A program made the position numbers and the translations under genes. Shown here piece by piece: positions 33,293-43,765 of a stretch of DNA of 64,000 nt. This DNA comes from Enoplolaimus lenunculus (Eukaryota; Nematoda; Enoplea; Enoplida; Thoracostomopsidae), in NCBI GenBank assembly GCA_030248215.1, contig JASANG010001915.1:1-64000 (forward strand), given 5' to 3'. Each line of letters starts with the position of its first letter. Positions within the stretch are counted from its first letter, which is position 1. The notes under the pieces are model-generated. The model ran no database searches and was not told the DNA's origin. It saw only the letters and a list, made by a program, of their open reading frames with translations.

Positions 33293-34100
33293 AATGTCTA
33301 GTAAGGTTGATAAATCAGTGTGATGTTTGATGTTGCGATGAGAATAATCATAAACACATTTCTTTAGATTTATAATGGCAATGCACCATAAATTGTGGAT
33401 ATAAACATACAAAATCAACAAAATTTGTTTATATACGACTGCTTTAACGTTTGTAGTTGTATAAACCAAAAGTATAGTTGCCATTTTCAATATGATAATG
33501 TATTTTGTTACGAATTGTAAGATATATTAATAAGTTTCACTGGTTTTGATGTTTTTATTTGAAAAATTTCCGAATGATACCTTATGTTACCATTGTCATT
33601 TTAACAAAAAATTAGTTGAATTTCAGCCAGTCATAAATATTACTAGTCTGCCATCTTTGCTCAATGCGCAAATGTAGCGAAAGCACTAATGCTGGAAAGT
33701 TGCCCAAAATACGTATGTTTGGCGTTCCAGCATTAATATATAGATTGAAAGTGTTTACGTAGTTCTGTCGAACGTCTGTTTTGTAATTCGTGTCTTAATT
33801 TCGTTGAGTTTTTGGTATAGGCAATAGGTTTATAGTTTATGGGCTGCTTATTTAGCTCGATTGATTTACCAACTTCTGCTTAATTAAGAGCTGGAGTAGA
33901 GGATTCCTTGGTCTGATTTCCGCAGCGCTTTGTATCTTATCGAAAGCCATTATGAAAATTTAATTCATCTCTGTGATCATGAACGAATTCCATTATAATT
34001 GTTTTATTATAATTACATACCATTATTTTGATGCATATGTGGTTTGTTTTAGTGCCGCTATATGTCTACCGATAGCAGCGAGCACTTGTACACTTTCTCG
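33293..34100. other. Intergenic, nothing recognised
   Basis: AT-rich, with no supportable gene or repeat. Confidence 0.4.
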
Positions 34101-34108
34101 CTACTAGG

Positions 34109-34145
34109 TTAAGCCTACGCCTTAGCCTACACCTAAGCCTAAGTT
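34109..34145 (-). repeat. CCTAAG (TTAGGC) patch
   Basis: AAGCCTACGCCTTAGCCTAC then ACCTAAGCCTAAG, a degenerate core of the TTAGGC MITE type without recognisable ends. Confidence 0.7.
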
Positions 34146-34552
34146 TTGGAAAAATCTAAATAGCTTGTGAACTGAGTACTATGGGGGAAGAGTGCAAGAG
34201 CCTTGTTGACGTACGACTCGCAGTTTCACCGATGTTTGCGTTCCTTTAATCCAATGTAGCAGTAGTAAACAAATTCTTTGTTGCGATAGCAAGCGAGTGC
34301 TAATCGCATAGGTACACCAACCTAAAATTTTTGCAAATAACATCAAAAAATATATGATCACATTTATAGGCTTTGAAATTTACCCACTAAAATATTTACC
34401 TGAATTTATGAAGTAATGAAATTGAATTTTGGTTGCGTCCTTGGTTATTCGTTTTTATGCATTAATTTTTAGTTTCTTTTTATAAACTTGGTTGCGTTTC
34501 GAGCGACACTTTTTAGGCAACTTGGATTATTTAACTGAATGATTTCCTATTG

Positions 34553-34676
34553 GCGTAGCCAGGATTGGATTTCTGGAAAGGGTAAAGTGGTACGTTCTAT
34601 AAAAGCTCGAAAGGCGGTTTCTTGGACAAAAGTCCAACGGTGATAGAGTTTGATACGTGAACCCCTTGCTACGCCG
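34553..34676. mobile_element. Short MITE with GGCGTAGCCAGG ends
   Basis: ATTGGCGTAGCCAGGATTG at the left, CCCCTTGCTACGCCGTTG at the right. Partial ends of the same kind lie at about 24713 and 55507 in introns. It is related in its ends, but not its interior, to the GGCCCGTAGCCAGC family. Confidence 0.6.
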
Positions 34677-34959
34677 TTGCATCTGCCTATAGACATTAGT
34701 TTGTCGGGTTTGTTATATATTTAGCGATGTATTACCAAATGCACTTTGCCAAGTATTTTGAAATGCTTCGTTCCTGTTGTCTCGGAGTTCACTTCGTTTG
34801 GTGTAGTAATTTGTTCCGTATTTCAGTTCGTTCCATGATATGTGTGCGCGCGTATGTACGTTGTCAACATAGCGTTTGCGGTGTACACAAATATACTATA
34901 TGGGATTCTGTTTATCAGAGCGAATTAAATAAGACCTCACCATCAAAATACATGCAGAG

Positions 34960-35385
34960 ATCTGCCTCCAGCACCGGTAGAATTTTTGCCGGAGGATCCG
35001 GCAGTTTTGGTAGTGAAGTGTTGTATATCTTTTAACGTTTGACACAATTTTGATGGGAAAATTGCCGCTATTTTGTAAAGCGTAGAAAACCAAACGATTT
35101 AACAATACATTAATAATTTTAACTACTGAATTTCGCCTCACCTCCGGCTCCTGCAAGTTTTGGTGACTGTACGCTCCGGTATAATTTGCAATTTTAGTAA
35201 ATATCTGTAATGTGTTCCTCAAAATTGTGCCATAAGTTAAAACGAAATGCGCCAACAAATAAATTTTGTAAAACTTCAAAATTCCACCACAGAAATTGCC
35301 GGAAACTCCGTCAAATGTTCTGCCGGAGCCGAAACTAGATTTTCCGCAGGAGTTGGAGGCGGACCACCCCCGGTTGTACCATAAA
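34960..35385. mobile_element. CCGGAG-iterated MITE
   Basis: CCTCCAGCACCGGTAG and GCCGGAGGATCCGGCAG at the left, GCCGGAGCCGAAACTAG and CACCCCCGGTTGTACC at the right, with CCTCCGGCTCCTGC in the middle. Same plan as 7716-8092. A minus-strand open frame over it is a by-product. Confidence 0.55.
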
Positions 35386-35559
35386 GGCCACCGTTGCACA
35401 CTGATACTATGCAAAAGTCCACTGACGAATTGACCGGTGTAGGAAGTAGAATTCGGCCTTACCGGCTGCTCTGTGGTATTCTATTGTTCATCCAATTTAA
35501 ACTATGTTTGCAGAAAAAGGACAAATTTAGTCGTAAAACTGCATGCAACCGCATTTGGA

Positions 35560-35705
35560 AAATACTGGAGCCGGAGGTCAACAAAATTTGCCGGATTTGG
35601 AGACGAAACAAAATTTTAGGTAGCTAAAATGACGTGTATAACTTGCTAATTTTAGCAAACAGGTCTATTTTCTGCCGGAGCCATAGGTAGAATTATGGTT
35701 GTAGT
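35560..35705. mobile_element. Fragment of the CCGGAG-iterated MITE
   Basis: ACTGGAGCCGGAGGTCAAC, GCCGGATTTGGAGACG and TGCCGGAGCCATAGGTAG with a GGTTGTAG end; the other terminus is unclear. Further weak CCGG steps follow to about 35830. Confidence 0.45.
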
Positions 35706-36147
35706 TATGAAACGCTAAAACTTGCGTTAAGATTTAAAAAGTGCCCAACTTCGACAGGGTTGAAGCTGAAGAAGAATAAATAACTGGAGCAAGGACTGTA
35801 GAATTTGTCCTAGCCGGAAGTGATACAAGCGATGTTTGGCTCAACAAATTTTGCAACCGCCAACTTTAAGAATTATGCAGATTATGACGTTATAACTGCC
35901 CGTTTGAGCTACCTTTTGTACAAAATGGCAGGATGTAAAGTGGACGTGAAGACAACGGAAATGGACAGTAAGCAGAATAAAAAAGCTTAAGCCTAAGTGT
36001 ACAATTGTAAAAGTGCTTAAGCTTAAGTCCAAGTTGAATGATAAGTGTTAATAGTCCTATGTTTAAGCAAAAATTGTCTAAAAACGAAACCTACTACGAT
36101 ACAATATTGAAATTTGCAAATAATTGCTTCTATAAGTAAAATTTTAA

Positions 36148-36275
36148 GGCCCATGTAGAACAGGGCCAGAACGTTTTCCTGCGGTAATATCTTAAGCATT
36201 AGACTATTTCTTGCTTAGGCTTTGGCTTAGGAATATGCTTATACTACTGTTTCAGCCCTGTTGTATACATCGGCC
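36148..36275 (+). mobile_element. TTAGGC-core MITE, short copy
   Basis: GGCCCATGTAGAACAGGGCC at the left, CCCTGTTGTATACATCGGCC at the right. The flanks AATTTTAA and AATTTTAT agree at 7 of 8 positions. The core is reduced to TTGCTTAGGCTTTGGCTTAG. It lies about 130 bp beyond another TTAAGC-rich patch at 35975-36020. Confidence 0.8.
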
Positions 36276-36429
36276 AATTTTATTGCTGCAGCGAAAGCAC
36301 CCACAAAACCCATAAGCTGGTGTATGAATTTTATTTTTATTTTAAATTGAACAATTTCAGTAAATCTGTATCAAAAATTGTGTTTACTAAAAAATTTCCT
36401 GCATATATTAACTCTAAGCACATAAAATA

Positions 36430-36790
36430 AATACCGGAATTATTACCGGAACCAAATAGTGAAAAATGCCGAATTTCCCTCCCGCAACCGGAATTCCGGT
36501 TACACCCAAAGGTAAGAAATACTTCCGCAACAGCCTAAGGCTAACTAAATTTGCCAGGATTGGAGCTGGGTATGGAGTTAAATTTAATTGTGAAAATCAC
36601 ATTTAAATTCGCAAAACTTTAACATAGATCGGATATGAATCGTTGTTTTGAGATATCGAAAATTACAAAGTTTACAAGCAAGCTGACTGAACAGCATAAC
36701 TGCATAAAGCTCAAAAATTCAAAACATTTCACTACCGAAATTACCAAACTTCCGACAGAGCTGGAGGTGGACCACTGGTTTCACCGTATC
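36430..36790. mobile_element. Mixed CCGGAA/CCGGAG MITE remnants
   Basis: ATACCGGAATTATTACCGG and CCGCAACCGGAATTCCGG mark one end at 36430-36510. A second, worn piece to about 36790 ends in GACAGAGCTGGAGGTGGACC. Boundaries are not clear. Confidence 0.45.
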
Positions 36791-36794
36791 AAGT

Positions 36795-36880
36795 ACGGCA
36801 AGTAACTGTTAAGTAATTCTAAGACAATGGCATATTAAATCAAAACTCTTGGGTTCAAATCTTAGGAAAGAGGGTGTGTT
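36795..36880 (+). repeat. Weak tRNA-like (SINE-like) sequence
   Basis: GGCAAGTAACTGTTAAG and CTTGGGTTCAAATCTTAGG, the latter fitting a Pol III B box. No cloverleaf can be folded with confidence and no second copy was found, so this is only a suggestion. Confidence 0.25.
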
Positions 36881-37063
36881 AATAAATATATAACCACCCA
36901 CTTCCGAAAAGCGGGGCATGCTCTGAAGAGGTCAAATTTCATTCAGGATCCTTCAAAAATATCTTTTTATCGATCAGTCAGAGCATGAAGCGTATAACCA
37001 GGATTCTATTTGGAACCTAGATTATAAGCCTTTTTTGAGCATTTGCAATTATAGATCGATGTT

Positions 37064-37245
37064 ACTTTTAGGGGCGTAAACAGTCCAGGTTTCGGGTGGG
37101 TCAATAAAAGAGTAGGTTGAGATTCTAAATTACATATTTTTGCTTAGGCTTCGGCTTAATAGGTATATGCTTAGGAACACATTTTTGCAACGCTTAGGCT
37201 TAGGCTTAGGAACACGCTTAATCTGCTGTTACGCCCCTAAAATTG
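37064..37245 (+). mobile_element. TTAGGC-core MITE with TTTTAGGGGCGTAA ends
   Basis: CTTTTAGGGGCGTAAACAG at the left and CTGTTACGCCCCTAAAATTG at the right are inverted. The core has three TTAGGC-type patches. The ends differ from the GGCCCATGTATAG family, so the same core is associated with two sets of termini. Confidence 0.75.
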
Positions 37246-38360
37246 GCCATGGATATATACTATTCTAAAGCCTGTTAAAAAACGCTGTTTGTTATTCTGT
37301 AAATTTCAGAGGATACGGTTTTTTCGCAATACTCAATGTATCCAACTGCGACACAAATTTTGGTTATTCATCTTTTAGCCATCCCTGACACCGTGCACAT
37401 ACGTTGCCACTTCAACTATGACGTTGTATCCCAAGGTGTATGACATCATTCAAAAAACACTCAGCCACAGTATACATAAACCTACGCATGAATGACGTCA
37501 TGTATATCAAGACTACGCGACGATATAGTGTGGCGTGTGAGCACTGTGTGTGTCTACACCTTATGCGAATGTTATAAAAAGTACTCGAGTTTTGTTGTGA
37601 ACGCGTGCTGCTCCAGTATATATTGAATGTGTTCTTTTTTAATTTATTTTTATGTTTATAGTTGTGAATCTTTAAATTTTATGCTACAAAAATGGTGATC
37701 GCAACCGGACGATCGGGATATGTATAAAAGGTATCACCCTTAGAAATATTTCGGAGAGACAGAGGCAATAAAATGCACATGAGAGATTCAAACTGCCAAT
37801 AGCGTACTAAAATATAGCACGAGTGCACAATACAGGAGTATGCAACTCTGGGTCGCGCATGGTACAAAATGTACCGCCGAGCGCTGCGTTTTTGGCTGAC
37901 CCCCTTGTTTAGAGGGGAGGGAGTTAACGCTTTAAACACTGCATACGTATGGTTTTTAAAAGGGGAAATGGGCCGATAACGTGCGCTTGGTACATTGTTT
38001 TGTACGCAGAATGTAACCAGTTGCATTCTCTTGTTAAAATTAATCATTATCGACTATTGAATATAGTAACCGGAACCGGACTCAAGTAGGGATACATGCA
38101 AAAGGTTTCTCATGCTTGAAAATTTGACAGACCATAAAAGCACCTTTACAGGCTTTGAAATTCTCAGCTGGTTTTTAGTGCTCAAAAAATATTAAAGGTT
38201 ATATCCTCCCGGAATGAATCCTGTAATGGCTACGGAAATAGTCGTTTCTCAAGGTAACGACCTCGACATCAAGTTGACCAGTGAGTTCACTGCAGCGCTG
38301 TGTTACTACCTAACTAATGTGAAGAGCCAGCATCTCAGGACTATTTCTCTTCCTAAGGAT
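37246..38360. other. Intergenic, nothing certain
   Basis: No gene could be supported. Open frames at 37679-38047 (minus) and 38214-38450 (plus) have no recognisable domain and no splice context. Confidence 0.4.
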
Positions 38361-38365
38361 TCTTC

Positions 38366-38465
38366 CCTTGGAGAAATCGTTCTAGCACAATTCCCTCCCC
38401 CCCGGAGGAATCGTCCAAGAACAATTCATTCTCGGGAGCAATTGTGCTAGAACGATTCATTCTCA
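38366..38465. repeat. Inverted repeat with 18-bp perfect stem
   Basis: AATCGTTCTAGCACAATT at about 38376-38393 is the exact reverse complement of AATTGTGCTAGAACGATT at about 38439-38456. The loop is C-rich and itself contains a second, diverged copy of the stem. Outer GAGAA / TTCTC extends the pairing. Possibly the hairpin of a small MITE. Confidence 0.8.
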
Positions 38466-39053
38466 CAAAAATTTTTTGGACAATTCTGATCCGGTGGCAA
38501 GACAAATGCTCTCCGTGAGAAATTATTGTTCAGGGCTTTCGTCTCAAGACCTTTTTTCTCCGCTTCTCATACTATTGCTTCCTACCACTCATGCAATTTT
38601 GTCACAGATTTTGTTGCTCTAAGACTGTTTATCAGCACATCATGGAGCAACTATATCGTGTGCTTGATTATAGGCCTTAAAGTAGGCATTCAAAGCACGG
38701 TGGGAATAGAATTTGGGGTTTATTTTAGAATCGGCCCGTATTGACACTACCATTATTTAAATGAAAGTGACTGCTCACACCTCTGGAGAGTCTTGATTAT
38801 TGTCCCCCTTTTACGGTTGAATTACTAATTCGTAGTAATTCAAGTCATAACATACACGGATACGTCTAAACTTGCAGTAGTGCGGTGTGAAACCGAATCC
38901 GAACTTTCGTTTCCATCCCACTTTGAATGTCTGTCCTAGGACTTATAATCTAGCGTAAGATAGTCGATACTTGATGCGAACTACGCGTAACAAATTTTAC
39001 GCTCTTATATTTCTAAAATTAAAACACAGATACCGTAGCTTGTCTGTTTCAAA

Positions 39054-39213
39054 CAGACCCGAAGCCAGCTTACTTTGCTAGGGGCCTAAAAAATTTTCAG
39101 GATGGTCATACAAGGGTTTTCAATCTCACTTTACAAGCAAGGTTGAAAATTGTCTAGGGGTCTTCTAAATTCTTCAAGTGAGCCCCCCCGGCCCCTCTCT
39201 AGCTACGGCCCCG
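39054..39213 (+). mobile_element. GGCCCGTAGCCAGC MITE with near-perfect TSD
   Basis: CAGACCCGAAGCCAGC to AGCTACGGCCCCG, flanked by GTTTCAAA (39046-39053) and GTTTGAAA (39214-39221), 7 of 8 identical. This supports the hAT assignment of the family. Confidence 0.82.
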
Positions 39214-39609
39214 GTTTGAAACCCTATCACACGAACTCAATTAAGAACGTGCTATTTCGTATATATCTTAAATGATGTAAAAAAACAAATTTAGTCTTCG
39301 GTTCAACACCGATTTTTGTTTAGCGGGTCGAACTTTTAATAAATCATGTTTAATATTAATATGCAAGTGGAGAAAAATATTTCAAGAGGCAGCAGTTTTA
39401 ATCGATCCGACGTGTTGCTTGTGATCATCGTCTCAGTTTAAAACCGATTAGGATTTAAAGTTAATATTCTTTTTTAAAGTTTATTTATGATAAAGCATTA
39501 TATAATAATAAAATGTTGAGTTCTTTTTCTATTTCGCGTGATATTGAGTCAATTTCACTGCATTATTTTGTTTTGAGCTAAATTTTTAACCGATTTTGCT
39601 CAGTGACAC

Positions 39610-39666
39610 TTAACGTAAAATTACTTCTCATATGTAGTAGTGTATATTCATGTACGAAAGGGTTAA
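39610..39666. mobile_element. Very short relic of the piggyBac-like MITE
   Basis: TTAACGTAAAATTACTTCTCAT and TTCATGTACGAAAGGGTTAA are about 15 bp apart. Both ends resemble those of the element at 39763-40034, 100 bp away. Confidence 0.5.
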
Positions 39667-39762
39667 ATGCCGGACTTATAGTGTAATGTGTGCCGGTTTA
39701 ACTCAACAGCTTATAATGCCAGTAACTAGTTGGTATAGTGATATTAAAGATAAACTTAATTA

Positions 39763-40034
39763 TTAACCCCCTTCTCACATTGAGTTGCTTATAGGCAACT
39801 TAGCGCAGTGTATATACGTTAAATAATATATATCGCACCGTGTTTATCAATTGCAACACGTATACATAGTACTAAACCACCACAAGACGTGAGAGCCCCC
39901 TCGGGCTCGAGCGTCAAGCTCCTATAGGTGAGTGGTGATGGTATACGCCTCCCACTCCAGTCACTGGAGTTCGAATCCTAGCATAAAAGTAGGTTTCAGG
40001 GGAAATAAAAAAAATTCATGTGAGAAAGGGTTAA
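39763..40034 (+). mobile_element. piggyBac-like MITE (TTAA ends) holding a tRNA-like sequence
   Basis: TTAACCCCCTTCTCACATTG at the left and ATGTGAGAAAGGGTTAA at the right: TTAA on both sides, then CCC-type inverted ends, as in piggyBac. The interior at about 39927-39995 looks tRNA-derived: TATAGGTGAGTGGTGATGG fits an A box and CTGGAGTTCGAATCC a B box, spaced as in tRNA genes. No open frame was seen. Confidence 0.72.
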
Positions 40035-40089
40035 ATACAAGCGTTGAATTCAATGCAGTCTTCAATTACTCCATTGCATGAACAACAGT

Positions 40090-40205
40090 TCCGGGCTCGT
40101 AGCCACAGGGTAATCAAGGGACATTTGCTTGTAATTCATGTGTAAATCCCCGCATGTGTCCGTTCAAATTTTTATGCCTTCCCTCTAGCAAAGTGAGATG
40201 ACTGA
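40090..40205 (-). mobile_element. Worn GGCCCGTAGCCAGC MITE
   Basis: CCGGGCTCGTAGCCACAGGG at the left, CCCTCTAGCAAAGTGAG at the right, with the GCTTGTAATTCATGTG interior phrase. Confidence 0.55.
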
Positions 40206-40884
40206 ACAGAAGTTGATAAATTCTTTTAACAGTTGCGAACGCGTATTACAGTCATTTTAGTTTTGATTCTTTGCCAATTGAAAGTGCTTTGAGAACAATT
40301 TTCGCACATGTTAAACTCGCTAGTTCACTTCCTTGCCTATGTTTATAATAAACTATTGTTTACACATAAATACACCATGTTCTTAGGCTTCTTGCCAAAT
40401 GGGCCCACAATAGAGTTCCCGTTGGAATACTGACGCTACATACCGTCGGTTTGGCTGTATGCACACACGCGAAACTACCATTTAGTATATATGGTTTAGA
40501 AGTTGTTGGCTTTGTATAGTTTAGATGTGCCTATATGCGGAACAGAATGCGAATGCTTTATAGTGTAGTGGGGGTGAGTTGATAATGCTGCCAAATATAA
40601 GAAGGAAAAGGCATGATGGTTTTGCTATCGTCGGCCGAAGCAAAACTGGTCACTTTTTGTTTACGAATAGTTTGCCTAAAAACCGTGCCTTGTAAATTAG
40701 CTTTACAATAATTTAGCGAATTGGTCGGAAATTAAACCTAGAAATGCATTGGTTTTAGCTAGCTAATTTAGTAAAATTTTACAGCAATTAAAAACTTTAG
40801 AATTTCCACAAAAACCGAATTTTGTAAAATTTAACTTTCAGTATAGAATGATCACGAGATATCATGACAAACTCAAATATGTAA
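40206..40884. other. Intergenic, nothing recognised
   Basis: No gene or repeat was assigned. Confidence 0.4.
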
Positions 40885-40892
40885 AACGTTTG

Positions 40893-41100
40893 GGCCCATG
40901 TATAGACCAGGGCCGGATCGTTTTCTGAAGGGCTTATAATAGAGTCAGTTTAAGCTTTAGACTAATTTTTTTGCTTTGGCTTAGGCTTAGGCTAGGCTTA
41001 GGCTTAGGAATAGGCTTATCCATTCGCTTAGGCTTACGCTTAGGCGTAGGTTAAGGAATCTGCTTATACTACTGTTCCGGCCCTGTTCTATACATGGGCC
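40893..41100 (+). mobile_element. TTAGGC-core MITE with perfect 8-bp TSD
   Basis: GGCCCATGTATAGACCAGGG to CCCTGTTCTATACATGGGCC, flanked by AACGTTTG on both sides (40885-40892, 41101-41108). The core has about fifteen TTAGGC-like steps. Best-preserved member in the window. Confidence 0.92.
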
Positions 41101-41230
41101 AACGTTTGTATGTTGCACCACTTCTGGTTGAACGCCGGCTGTAGGGAATAACCGAAAAGGTCAAAAGCATACATAATAGTTTTTTCGATATTTATTCCAC
41201 AGAAACTACATCGCCATTCAAAAAATTAAT

Positions 41231-41320
41231 CGGGCCCTAGCCGACGGGGACAAGAAAATCCTTTTATGCCACTCTGAAAATTTTCAGGCCCCCTAGCAAG
41301 GTTACCAAGCTACGGGTCTG
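41231..41320 (-). mobile_element. Fragment of the GGCCCGTAGCCAGC MITE
   Basis: CGGGCCCTAGCCGACGGGG at the left and CCCCCTAGCAAGG...CTACGGG at the right, with an internal deletion relative to full copies. Confidence 0.55.
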
Positions 41321-41763
41321 CCACTGATAATCTTTAATGCACAAACGGAATATAGAGAGGTTCACACTTGTGTACCATATCTTCAGCACTGCGTTGTTTT
41401 AAAACCTGAAAGACGAACAGTCCCTTGCTATGATACCGTCACAGACAAGCATGCCATATGAACCCGCGTCCTGTTTATATCCTCAATAGCTGTTCATGAA
41501 TAGTAGTAGCTTTATTTGCTGCTTATCGACTGAGAGATGCTATTGTCTTTTCATGATATACAAAGCATTCGACTGGTAGCGCATCGTTGTAAAAGACACA
41601 CGTACATGAAGCGAACCAAAATAATTATTTCGTTTTTAGATAATAAAATACGTGGAGTTGTTGGAAACCACAAGTGATGGCTATACATATGCAGCGTGCT
41701 GTTATATACGTGATAAAAATACCACTGTTGTATTAGCATAATTTACGGACACCAGAAACGCAC

Positions 41764-41812
41764 AAACCCGTGAGCCAGTTTACCTTGCTAGGGAGTTCCA
41801 CAAGGGGCATAT
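41764..41812 (+). mobile_element. Left end of a GGCCCGTAGCCAGC MITE, cut by another MITE
   Basis: ACCCGTGAGCCAGTTTACC and TTGCTAGGG open a copy that stops where the TA-flanked MITE begins at 41814, so the latter inserted later or replaced the rest. Confidence 0.6.
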
Positions 41813-41813
41813 A

Positions 41814-42106
41814 CTGTAGTGACCCGAATAAAGAGGGGCCGAGGGGGTAATAAAATGGGGTTCCCATTTTGAGTTCCAATCAATAGAAGTCCGTATCCCT
41901 AATAACAGTTCGTAAAGCGGATAGAGTTCCTGAACCTTTATTGGAATCCATAAATGTTAATTATCGCTAATTGTAGTGCATCAATAACTCCAGGACCAAG
42001 AAAGTTGAGTTCGAATCTTTAAAGCATAATTAAGTATCGAAAGTACATTCTTAAGTATAACCTGTATTATCGCACAAGTTTTTTTATATAAGACAAATAA
42101 ATTGTC
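41814..42106 (+). mobile_element. Right-truncated copy of the TA-flanked 445-bp MITE
   Basis: Starts CTGTAGTGACCCGAATAAAG after TA and follows the complete copy at 51212 (CCAATCAATAGAAGTCCG, GCGGATAGAGTTCC, GAGTTCGAATCTTTAAAGC) until AAGACAAATAAA, where the rest is lost. Confidence 0.8.
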
Positions 42107-42299
42107 TTGGACAGTGTGAGCGAGTGACTTAGTAGAACAACAGCTTAAGATTATCGTAGTGGACGTGTGGAAAGCACCTAAACCAAGGAACTTTCGGCAC
42201 AACTAGTGTGAATAAGGTCGGCAGCTTAGGCATATTACTTGTATTGTATCGGTACTCGTGCTTTACTCGTATAGCTTTATAACGGTGTTGGGGGGAATA

Positions 42300-42895
42300 A
42301 AAAGGGAAAACTTACTGCATTTCTGAACCAGAGCGATATAGCGTCATTGAAATACGGACCTAGACTCGGAGTTGGTGGTTTCATGCCGAAGCCTAAGCCT
42401 AAGCCTAAGCGTAAGAATTAGTGTATACCTAAGCCTAAGTCTAGCAAAAAGTAGTCTAAGGCCTTAAGCTTACTTTGTTACAGTCCGCAGAAAAAGGATC
42501 CGCCCCTGATCTTTGCATGGGCGGGCTTCTGGCCTGGCATCATAGTTTATGGTATTTCATTAAAACACATAATTTATAATTTTAAGTTCACGTTTCCACT
42601 GCAGGGGTGAGAAAACTGACTACATTTCGGAACCAGAGCGATATAGCGTCATTGCAATACGGACCTAGACGCGGAGTTGGTGGTTTCATGCCGAAGCCTA
42701 AGCCTAAGCCTAAGCGTAAGAATTAGTGTATACCTAAGCCTAAGTCTAGCAAAAAGTAGTCTAAGGCTTAAGCTTACTTTGTTTCCCCTGATCTTTACAT
42801 GGGCGGGCCCCTGGCATCATAGTTTATGGTATTTCATTAAAATACATAATTTATAATTTTAAGTTCACGTTTTCACTGCAGCGGTGTACTTATTC
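42300..42895. repeat. Tandem segmental duplication (about 290 bp) including a TTAGGC MITE piece
   Basis: Two blocks (about 42307-42604 and 42607-42893) share CCAGAGCGATATAGCGTCAT, GGAGTTGGTGGTTTCATGCC, a GCCTAAGCCTAAGCC core, GATCTTTGCATGGGCGGG and ATTTATAATTTTAAGTTCACG. The first has a short extra stretch with GTTACAGTCCGCAG that the second lacks. Differences are few, so the duplication is recent. Confidence 0.88.
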
Positions 42896-43162
42896 GTGGA
42901 ATTGTTTTTCTAAAATATATCATGCGTTCTCTCTGTTTAAATCTTCTCATGATTTGAGCGAACTATAGCTTAGCTACTATAAGCTGTTTTAACGATTTAC
43001 GTAATAAATAATAAAAATATATGTGAATACTACATTAAAATTGGATAGTTTTCAAGTTTACTTGGTATATGGCACGTGCAGCTTTACAGATAATGTTATT
43101 CGGAACCATGTTACTTTTAAGCAAGTCCGTTGCCCTACGGGACGGCATCAACAGAGTGGGCG

Positions 43163-43299
43163 CAAGCCCGTAGCCAAAGTGGGCCAGGAACCGCTCAGCG
43201 CACCTCGAAAAATTTTCAACCTTGCTTATAAGAAAGACCGTTGTATGCTCCTCCTAAAAATTTTAGCCTTCCTAACAAAGTGAGCTGGCTACAGGCCTG
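43163..43299 (-). mobile_element. GGCCCGTAGCCAGC MITE
   Basis: CAAGCCCGTAGCCAAAGTGG to GAGCTGGCTACAGGCCTG, with the AACCTTGCTTATAAG interior. No clean target duplication. It sits 470 bp upstream of the kinase start codon. Confidence 0.72.
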
Positions 43300-43765
43300 G
43301 GTGGATCTTAGTGGGTAATGACTAGAGGCTACTCTCAAAGTTTTTAGGGTTTTAGGCCTGCATTTAGTCTTATCAGGCCTTGGCATCTCTAAACCTTGAG
43401 CTGCAATCGATTGTTAGCTCTGGCAGCGTGTTGAGTTCACCGTACACTGCAATACCTCTTACGGCAACCGCCAACTTTTTTTACATGTACGCTATTCTGT
43501 AATCGAATTGCTTCAGACACGAAAGGTTTTTTCAGGAAATGCTCTGATTATTCTTAACCAAATATTTGTAACATAACACACTTAGCATTTATGTAACAGT
43601 TAATTTGTTTGTTGTTTAAACGTTTCTACAACTACTAAATTACCATAATTCCACTGTTTCCTGTAGGCAGCATAAATTAATGCGAGAATCTTCACGGGCT
43701 TAGTACACTTTAGCAAACCTCTAAGTATTTTACTCAAACGTTTGTAAACACTACTTCCGAGTACA

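Noticed and set aside
35841-38047. Open frames between 35.8 and 38.0 kb
   Set aside because: Short, on both strands, overlapping MITE remnants and without any conserved motif.
38214-38450. Open frame MNPVMATEIVVSQGNDLDIK
   Set aside because: No recognisable domain, no splice context, and it runs into the hairpin repeat at 38366-38465.
40893-41100. Interstitial telomere sequence
   Set aside because: The TTAGGC steps are degenerate and enclosed by MITE ends with a target duplication, so a former chromosome end is not needed to explain them.
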